Under the pieces are notes generated by a model that made no database searches, was not told the origin of the DNA, and worked only from the letters and a program-made list of their open reading frames with translations. Shown here in pieces: positions 44,273 to 49,632 of a stretch of DNA of 49,632 nucleotides. Position 1 is the stretch's first letter, and each line of letters opens with the position of its first letter. Source of the stretch: VFJL01 sp037147395 (GTDB taxonomy: Bacteria; Pseudomonadota; Gammaproteobacteria; Burkholderiales; Nitrosomonadaceae). Position numbers and translations under genes: made by a program. The stretch lies in NCBI GenBank assembly GCA_037147395.1, contig JBAWVG010000005.1:1-49632 (forward strand), read 5' to 3'.

Positions 44273-44289
44273 TTTAATGAGGAGTCAGA

Positions 44290-45003
44290 ATGACGCATCT
44301 AAATAACCGACTCAAACGACCGGTGCGTGCGTCAGGAATTCTTCTCTGTCTACTTCTCCTCTCATCACACGTCTACTCAGCAGGTATCAAGAGCCTCTCC
44401 AATGAAGAGGCTCTTGATGGTCTGAAGCAGGCACTCAATCAGGGTGTCATTGCCGCGACAAGCAAGATGACCACAGGGAATGGATTTCTTGGTAATGCAG
44501 GGGTCAAGATTCCACTCCCCAAATCATTGCAAAAAGCGGAGGCGGTGATGCGTAGCTTCGGGATGAAGAAGCAGGCAGACTCATTAATCATCGCCATGAA
44601 CCGTACCGCAACTGCAGCAGCCCCTGAGGCCATGATACTGATGGCAGATGCCGTGAAGAAAATGACCGTTGAAGATGCCAAGGGAATTCTGAATGGGGGA
44701 GATGATGCTGCTACACAGTACTTCCGGGAGGCCACCTCTGGCCCCCTTGCTGAGAAACTCCTTCCCATCGTAAGAAAAGAAATTGCCCAGACAGGCCTTC
44801 TGAATCAGCTCAATGATTTTATGCGTCGGGGTGAGAAGTTAGGTCTGGTGACGGATACGGATCCGGATGTCGAGACGTACCTCACACAAAAAATTCTAGA
44901 GGGTTACTACCTCATGATGGCGGAAGAGGAACGTGCCATCCGAAAAGATCCGATCGGTCAGGGGAATAAGCTTCTGCAACATGTATTCGGCGCACTCAGG
45001 TAA
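44290..45003 (+). CDS. DUF4197 periplasmic protein
   Basis: A 237-residue exported protein: signal peptide ending near SSHVYSAG, then an all-helical domain with LSNEEALDGLKQALNQGV, FGMKKQADSLIIAMNRTATAAAPEA and ILNGGDDAATQYFREAT, which I recognise as DUF4197. Function is unknown. It follows lipA by 17 bases on the same strand and may be read through from it, and is convergent with the Mla-like operon. Confidence 0.88.
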   Translation: MTHLNNRLKRPVRASGILLCLLLLSSHVYSAGIKSLSNEEALDGLKQALNQGVIAATSKMTTGNGFLGNAGVKIPLPKSLQKAEAVMRSFGMKKQADSLIIAMNRTATAAAPEAMILMADAVKKMTVEDAKGILNGGDDAATQYFREATSGPLAEKLLPIVRKEIAQTGLLNQLNDFMRRGEKLGLVTDTDPDVETYLTQKILEGYYLMMAEEERAIRKDPIGQGNKLLQHVFGALR

Positions 45004-45046
45004 AGACTGCTTTAAATCCCTCCTCCACCCGCAGTCGAGATCAATC

Positions 45047-45685
45047 TCACTTAACAGCCCTCCTCCCATCCTCTACTAATTCGGTCGCAATCCAATCGGT
45101 CAATTCTCCGCTCAAACGATCAACCGCCACGGTGAGGGCATGAACCGCTCCTGCGGCATCGGGCTGAGTGGTCTCTTGATCGATATTGAAGTTGCGCTGA
45201 GAGAGTAACTGTCGGCCCCCTCTCGAGATCAGGCTGGCTCGTAGCCTGACCACCACCCGACTCCGATCAGGGGTATCAAATACCTGAGAAAACTCTTCCA
45301 GTCCGATCCGTAAAATATAGTCCGCACGAATGCCATCCCCCGCACCGAGAACGGCATTCTGGGTCACACTCGCGAGATGACTTCTGACTCGGTGGGTGAT
45401 CAATGCCGCCGGTGAGGCCGCCCACCGGCTATTGGCATATCCATGTGATTGAGAGGGGTCATGATAGGCAAGACGATACTGAATCGACTGGCTATCCAAC
45501 CAGGGGGGAGATACTGCATCCGCTACCATCAGACTCGCCCATGTTGGCATCTGAACGATTGAAGAGGAATCTACCGATCGGGTTAGACCCAGGTCATACA
45601 CCGTTGACGAGGTCCTAGACTGGGGAGTGGCCGAGCAGCCTGTCATCAGGAGGGTCAACACTAAAATAATTTTTTTGATTTTCAT
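45047..45685 (-). CDS. ABC transport auxiliary lipoprotein (PqiC/YmbA-like)
   Basis: A 212-residue lipoprotein (lipobox LMTGCSATPQ) that is the last gene of the Mla-like operon. It resembles the ABC-type transport auxiliary lipoproteins found with MCE systems: YDLGLTR near the N-terminus, QYRLAYHDPSQSHGYANSRWAASPAALI, and the VVRLRASLISRGGRQLLSQRNF strand. It probably sits in the outer membrane and receives or passes lipids from the MCE protein. Start overlaps the mlaD-like stop by four bases. Confidence 0.88.
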   Translation of the reverse strand: MKIKKIILVLTLLMTGCSATPQSRTSSTVYDLGLTRSVDSSSIVQMPTWASLMVADAVSPPWLDSQSIQYRLAYHDPSQSHGYANSRWAASPAALITHRVRSHLASVTQNAVLGAGDGIRADYILRIGLEEFSQVFDTPDRSRVVVRLRASLISRGGRQLLSQRNFNIDQETTQPDAAGAVHALTVAVDRLSGELTDWIATELVEDGRRAVK

Positions 45686-46593
45686 TTTGTTAGACCCTGG
45701 GGTGTGACAAAACCATTCTCTCCTGGCCCTGGCTGGGTGGGTACTCTTCCGAACAGAAGACTACGTGGCTGCTCCTCCAACTGCAACAGAACCCGGTCTG
45801 CGTTACGAGTACTGCGCGAGATGCCGTGACTCGCGTCACGCATCTTGGGGAGTGTCTCTGACAACTCTTCTGCGGTGTCTGACAGGCTGTCAATGATCCC
45901 TCCCTGTTGATTCATCTTGGTCACAATCAGATTCAAATCGATCATCAATTGGTTGGTCCTCTTCAGCGTAACGCTGGCCTCTTCCGCCAGTTGCGGCAGA
46001 ACCTTGAGTCCCGGCTGAATCTGACTGGCAATGCTATCAAGATGTCCACTTGCACCCTCTACATTACTCAGAATGTGAGAGATGTGTGACTGATTCTTAT
46101 CATCTAACAATGCATTGAGACGAACCGCTAGCTCGTTTGCATTACTCAGAAAATGTTGCCCAGAATTGGTAATGTTATCCAGTGCAGAAGGTCTCAGTGG
46201 AATCCTGGCTTGCTGATCCTTACCGTGCTCCAATCGTTGAGGAGAATTACCATCATCATTTAACTGTATGAATGCAAGACCCGTCAGTCCTTGATAACCG
46301 AGCTGTGCATAGGTATTCCTGGTCAGCGGGATATCTCCATCCACGGCCACACGGATGAGAATGATGTTCGCATTTTTAGGATCCAACCGAATATCCTCGA
46401 CCTTACCCACACTGACCCCCCGGTAACGGACCGCCGCCTGAGGATTAAGCCCCGTGACCGGGACCTCGGACACCAACAGATACCGGTCACGGGTCACGGT
46501 CTCTCCTCCGAACCAGACCGCAACAGCAGCCACAGCCATAGTTAAAAGTATTACGAAAAGGCCCGCTGCCAGTGCATGGGAACGATTCTCCAT
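45682..46593 (-). CDS. MlaD-like MCE protein
   Basis: This 303-residue protein has one N-terminal membrane helix (LAAGLFVILLTMAVAAVAVWFG) and an MCE domain (about residues 38-125: VPVTGLNPQAAVRYRGVSVGKVEDI, GYQGLTGLAFIQL). A long helical C-terminal region (about 130-290) follows. MCE proteins form hexameric rings that carry phospholipids across the periplasm. The tail is much longer than in E. coli MlaD (183 residues), as in Ttg2C-type proteins. It lies nine bases after the ATPase gene. Confidence 0.9.
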   Translation of the reverse strand: MENRSHALAAGLFVILLTMAVAAVAVWFGGETVTRDRYLLVSEVPVTGLNPQAAVRYRGVSVGKVEDIRLDPKNANIILIRVAVDGDIPLTRNTYAQLGYQGLTGLAFIQLNDDGNSPQRLEHGKDQQARIPLRPSALDNITNSGQHFLSNANELAVRLNALLDDKNQSHISHILSNVEGASGHLDSIASQIQPGLKVLPQLAEEASVTLKRTNQLMIDLNLIVTKMNQQGGIIDSLSDTAEELSETLPKMRDASHGISRSTRNADRVLLQLEEQPRSLLFGRVPTQPGPGENGFVTPQGLTK

Positions 46594-46602
46594 GATGCTT
46601 CC

Positions 46603-47388
46603 TTATGAAATATAGCCAATACTTCCTAATACCTTCTTGCCACGATCACCGAGAAAGAACTTGGTGATGAAGGGGTGCCTGGTCGTGATGACCTCTTGCA
46701 AACTACCCAGTGCTAACAAACGTTGATCGGCCAGAACGGCCACTCGGTCAGACAGTGCCGCCAAGGTATCCAGGTCATGTGTTGCCATCACAATGGTCAG
46801 TGTTAACTCTCTTCTGAGTGTCTGGATCAGGTTAACGAATCCCTCACTCAGAACTGGGTCCAGACCCGAGGTCGGCTCATCTAGAAATAGTAACTCGGGG
46901 TCAAGGGCCATCGCCCTCGCCAGTGCAATACGCTTAATCATCCCACCAGAGAGTTCGGCCGGCATCTTGTTCGCATGCTGAGAATCAATCTCCACCATCT
47001 CGAGCTTCAACATCACCAGATCACGTATCATCGGCTCGGCTAGGGTATGGAGCTCTCTCATCGGTAGTGCGATATTGTCAAAGACAGATAACGCACTGAA
47101 TAGAGCCCCCCTTTGAAAGAGGACACCGCAACGGTTCCGAATTCCTTGTAACTCGTTACGATCGGATTCATGTACCGACTGACCAAAGATCCGGACTGAA
47201 CCCTGTGATGGTATCTCTAGACCAAGCATCTGTCTGAGCAAGACCGTCTTCCCGCTGCCGGAACTGCCGACCAATCCCAGAACCTCCCCCCTCTTCACAG
47301 ACAGACTGATATCTTCATGCACCACATGATTGCCGAACCGGGTATGGAGATCCTCGACCTCGACAACACTGACCCCACTCGTCGTCAT
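46603..47388 (-). CDS. MlaF-like ABC ATPase
   Basis: A 261-residue ATPase of the lipid-transport ABC type. Walker A GLVGSSGSGKTVLLRQMLG, the signature LSGGMIKRIALARAMALDP and Walker B LLFLDEPTSGLDP are intact; the GGM signature is typical of MlaF/Ttg2A. It lies nine bases after the permease gene and nine before the MCE gene. Confidence 0.93.
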   Translation of the reverse strand: MTTSGVSVVEVEDLHTRFGNHVVHEDISLSVKRGEVLGLVGSSGSGKTVLLRQMLGLEIPSQGSVRIFGQSVHESDRNELQGIRNRCGVLFQRGALFSALSVFDNIALPMRELHTLAEPMIRDLVMLKLEMVEIDSQHANKMPAELSGGMIKRIALARAMALDPELLFLDEPTSGLDPVLSEGFVNLIQTLRRELTLTIVMATHDLDTLAALSDRVAVLADQRLLALGSLQEVITTRHPFITKFFLGDRGKKVLGSIGYIS

Positions 47389-47397
47389 TTCATCCTC

Positions 47398-48573
47398 CTA
47401 CCGAATCCCCACATCGGAGAAGATGACCGCAAAGATTGCATCGATGATGATGACCACCGTGATCGCAGTCACCACTGAATTGGTCGTGCCGATACCCAGA
47501 CTCTCCGTATCTGATCTGATCCTCAGACCGAAATGACAGGCGATGAGTGCGATGATCATTCCGCAGACCACACCCTTACTCAGTCCGAGCCATAGATTGG
47601 CGAGTGGGACAGCATCGGGTAACTTACTCAGAAAGAATTGATAGCTCAATCCTAACTGTAGTTCAGCTACCACCATCCCTCCCATCAGAGCGATCGCGCT
47701 GGTCCACATCACCACCAACGGCATCGCAATACCAAGACCAATCACCTTCGGCAGAACCAGCCTCAGGCTGTGAGGGATTCCCATCACGGTCAGTGCATCG
47801 AGCTCCTCGTTCACCCTCATCACACCCAGTTGAGCGGTCATGGAGGATCCAGAACGACCCGCCACCAGGATTGCGGCCAGCATCGGACCCAGTTCACGGA
47901 TGATGCTCATCCCCAGAATATTAATGATGAAGATATCCGCACCAAACATCTGTAACTGTTTGGAGGAGAGATAACTCAGAACCACCCCAATCAGAAATCC
48001 CACCAGTGCAGTAATCCCCAATGCCTGTGCACCGGTTCGAAATAGATTGGCAGAGATCTCTCTCCAGGGGGTACGTGCAGGATGGGCCATCAGGTACTTC
48101 ATATCCAGCAGCAACTGTCCCGCCAGGATGACGATACTGGTCAGATGCTCCCACAAGAGAATTGCACCACCCCCTACCCTCGAGACGAGCCACAGGGGCT
48201 CTTTTTTTGGAAGTGAAGGGAGGGGGGGCGTCTTTCCTAGTCGACTGAATAATCGTTCTTGTTCGGGCCTGACCGATAGATGCTCTGGTCGAGAGGCTCC
48301 CCAAGAACGCCATAAGAGAACCGCCCCTGCATCATCCATCTGGTCGATCTTGGTTAAATCCCAATGGAGATGAGGGTCTGACGCGTAGGATGTCAGTTCA
48401 TCGGATAGATCACTCATCCTCCGACCCAATGCGGATAGGGTGCAGTTGCCGGTTAAGAGTAGGCATGACTCGCCCCCTTGGCCGGTGACTCGGCTGAATT
48501 TCATGGATGATTGAGTGTCATCTCTCTCTGGCATCGGGATGAAGGATGACCCCTTTATTGAAACAGAGAACAT
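47398..48573 (-). CDS. MlaE-like permease with N-terminal STAS domain
   Basis: A 391-residue protein in which residues about 30-115 form a STAS-like domain (CLLLTGNCTLSALGRRM, LHWDLTKIDQMDDAGAVLLW) and residues about 130-391 the MlaE permease (GALGI-like region, GMSIIRELGPMLAAILVAGRSGSSMTAQLGVMRVNEELDALTVMG). In E. coli the STAS subunit MlaB is a separate protein; here it is fused to the permease, as in some other bacteria. First gene of a four-gene operon for phospholipid traffic between membranes. The start could also be ATG 48504. Confidence 0.92.
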   Translation of the reverse strand: MFSVSIKGSSFIPMPERDDTQSSMKFSRVTGQGGESCLLLTGNCTLSALGRRMSDLSDELTSYASDPHLHWDLTKIDQMDDAGAVLLWRSWGASRPEHLSVRPEQERLFSRLGKTPPLPSLPKKEPLWLVSRVGGGAILLWEHLTSIVILAGQLLLDMKYLMAHPARTPWREISANLFRTGAQALGITALVGFLIGVVLSYLSSKQLQMFGADIFIINILGMSIIRELGPMLAAILVAGRSGSSMTAQLGVMRVNEELDALTVMGIPHSLRLVLPKVIGLGIAMPLVVMWTSAIALMGGMVVAELQLGLSYQFFLSKLPDAVPLANLWLGLSKGVVCGMIIALIACHFGLRIRSDTESLGIGTTNSVVTAITVVIIIDAIFAVIFSDVGIR

Positions 48574-48658
48574 GTTGCAGACAGAGCCTACCTTGGCCCG
48601 GTCTACTCATTATGGTGGTGGACTCCAACCGGTGGAAAGGTCCGCTCCCGACAAGGCG

Positions 48659-49126
48659 TCAATGATTATGACGTATCGTCTTAGACTGAGAATGCTTCGA
48701 TGGGCCTGTGACACGGATCTGATAGGACGCGTGGCAGGCGACGCACTTACCCATGGAATCGCTTAATTGCTTCAGTGTGTGTTTGGGATCTTTCAAGGAC
48801 TCCGCATCAGCGGCAATCTGATCAAAGTCCCGGTGTAACATCATCCCCATCTGCATGAACTCCTGAGGAAGGATCGCCTTCATATGATCCTCTCCCTTGT
48901 GAGGCATCCCCGTCCCTAGAGGACGAGCATGATCCGCCACAGAGGCCATATCTTCTCTGGTGAGTGCTGACAGTATTCCTTGAGTCCCTGCGAGTAATGC
49001 TCTCATCTCTGAGAGGATGTGACCTCTCTGCATCTCGTTCATGGGTAAGGCTCGACGTGTATCGATCTCTCCTGCTGTAGCCGAGATTGAGATGAGGAGC
49101 AATGACGTAGCAAGTATCTTCTTCAA
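48659..49126 (-). CDS. Class II-type c-type cytochrome
   Basis: The haem motif C128-V-A-C131-H132 lies near the C-terminus, as in cytochromes c' and c556, after a four-helix-bundle-like sequence (MNEMQRGHILSEMRALLAG, FMQMGMMLHRDFDQIAADAES). The long open frame goes up to 49243 but its first 39 residues are not signal-like; a TTG at 49126 begins (M)KKILATSLLLISISATAGE, a good signal peptide, after GGGGG, and gives 155 residues. A His-rich tail ends the protein. It may carry electrons or bind gases; the partner is unknown. It lies 70 bases after the rhodanese gene on the same strand. Confidence 0.8.
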   Translation of the reverse strand: MKKILATSLLLISISATAGEIDTRRALPMNEMQRGHILSEMRALLAGTQGILSALTREDMASVADHARPLGTGMPHKGEDHMKAILPQEFMQMGMMLHRDFDQIAADAESLKDPKHTLKQLSDSMGKCVACHASYQIRVTGPSKHSQSKTIRHNH

Positions 49127-49196
49127 GTGAACCCCCAGAGTGTCTACACGGATCAGTGATGGTAAGAACAGGATCCTATTGCAATTGAATCTAACA

Positions 49197-49607
49197 TTAT
49201 TCAATCGGCAGTCCCGCCCCCTTCCATTCTGGCCAACCCTCACGGTAGTAATGGACCTGACTCCACCCCCATGAGACCGCCTTCTCGCTCGCGATCGAGC
49301 TTCCCTTGCAGTGGATGCCGTTACAGTAGAAGACCACCCCCTGATCCTTCTGAACGAGACCGATCAAGCTCTCCTGGGTAAATCCCTCTCCACTCACCGG
49401 TAAATTTTTTGAGCCGGGTATATGGCCATTATTGAAGTCTTCAACTCGCCTCACATCAATAAAAACAAGTCCCTGATCATGAAGACTCTTGGCCATTACG
49501 GTATTAATGGTCACGGCCCCGTCCACCCTCTCTCTGACCTCGTCCGCGGCCAATGCTGAACCCACTATAAATAGTATAGCCAATGATGACAGTAGGTATC
49601 TCTTCAT
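49197..49607 (-). CDS. Periplasmic single-domain rhodanese
   Basis: A 136-residue exported protein: signal peptide (MKRYLLSSLAILFIVGSALAAD) and one rhodanese domain with VFIDVRRVEDFNNGHIPGSKNLP and the active-site loop CNGIHCKGS, whose first cysteine is the expected sulfur carrier. The loop is not the canonical CRxGxR. It could handle persulfide or thiosulfate sulfur in the periplasm, interesting in a chemolithotroph. The cytochrome gene follows 70 bases downstream. The ATG is 26 bases from the window end, so upstream neighbours are not visible. Confidence 0.87.
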   Translation of the reverse strand: MKRYLLSSLAILFIVGSALAADEVRERVDGAVTINTVMAKSLHDQGLVFIDVRRVEDFNNGHIPGSKNLPVSGEGFTQESLIGLVQKDQGVVFYCNGIHCKGSSIASEKAVSWGWSQVHYYREGWPEWKGAGLPIE

Positions 49608-49632
49608 TTCGTGATCTCGAGGTCGGGTGTCG

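Noticed and set aside
45005..45036. GACTGC/GCAGTC repeat between the DUF4197 gene and the Mla-like operon
   Set aside because: Six-base arms with a 20-base loop and no T-run; could be chance.

Overview
The window looks like a chromosomal segment of a chemolithoautotrophic betaproteobacterium, probably of the Nitrosomonadales type (ammonia, iron or sulfur oxidisers). This is inferred from a non-carboxysomal form IA RuBisCO operon with cbbR, cbbQ and cbbO, and from the betaproteobacterial look of the TonB, sucCD, dac-dat-ybeD-lipB-lipA and Mla-like genes. I cannot name a genus. I found no tRNA, rRNA, CRISPR array, IS element or prophage. Almost everything is tightly packed housekeeping or accessory operons.

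Layout. 0.3-5 kb: priA, a fructosamine-kinase-like gene and argH. 5-7.4 kb: a coiled-coil outer-membrane barrel protein, a 54-residue lipoprotein and an FNR regulator with an FNR-like box. 7.4-14.4 kb: a complete minus-strand Fe-S assembly operon (iscR, iscA-like, sufB, sufC, sufD, sufS, sufU, nfu), driven by a promoter embedded in two E. coli-type IscR boxes. 14.5-21.5 kb: a TetR repressor divergent from a tripartite RND pump, with an operator close to the E. coli AcrR operator; the pump adaptor carries a TonB C-terminal domain. 21.5-23.4 kb: a convergent exbB-exbD operon whose third gene has a TonB-like layout (one membrane helix, Pro-rich stretch) but an unfamiliar C-terminal domain and no ordinary start codon. 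23.4-24.7 kb: a possibly broken small secreted ORF and a secreted protein with two copies of a 27-residue repeat. 24.7-31.2 kb: cbbR divergent from cbbL-cbbS-cbbQ-cbbO and a small gene coupled to cbbO. 31.2-36.5 kb: an unknown gene, an Atm1-type ABC exporter, a PbpG-like endopeptidase, a sodium/proton antiporter and a YbaN-like protein. 36.7-45 kb: a secreted FKBP, sucC-sucD, a CobD/AmpE-like membrane protein, dacA-like, a D-amino-acid aminotransferase, ybeD, lipB, lipA and a DUF4197 protein. 45-49.6 kb, minus strand: an Mla-like lipid-transport operon, a class II cytochrome c and a periplasmic rhodanese.

How the parts fit. The cbb genes fix CO2 and keep RuBisCO active. The suf operon supplies Fe-S clusters to enzymes such as LipA and to FNR and IscR themselves. 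sucCD and lipBA serve central carbon metabolism. The two penicillin-binding-type peptidases, the aminotransferase and the Mla-like operon serve the envelope.

The most unusual feature is the efflux/TonB neighbourhood at 14.5-23.4 kb. A TonB receptor-binding domain is fused to an RND adaptor, next to ExbB, ExbD and a separate membrane-anchored Pro-rich protein. One reading is a split or re-purposed TonB system serving a tripartite pump; this is a hypothesis.
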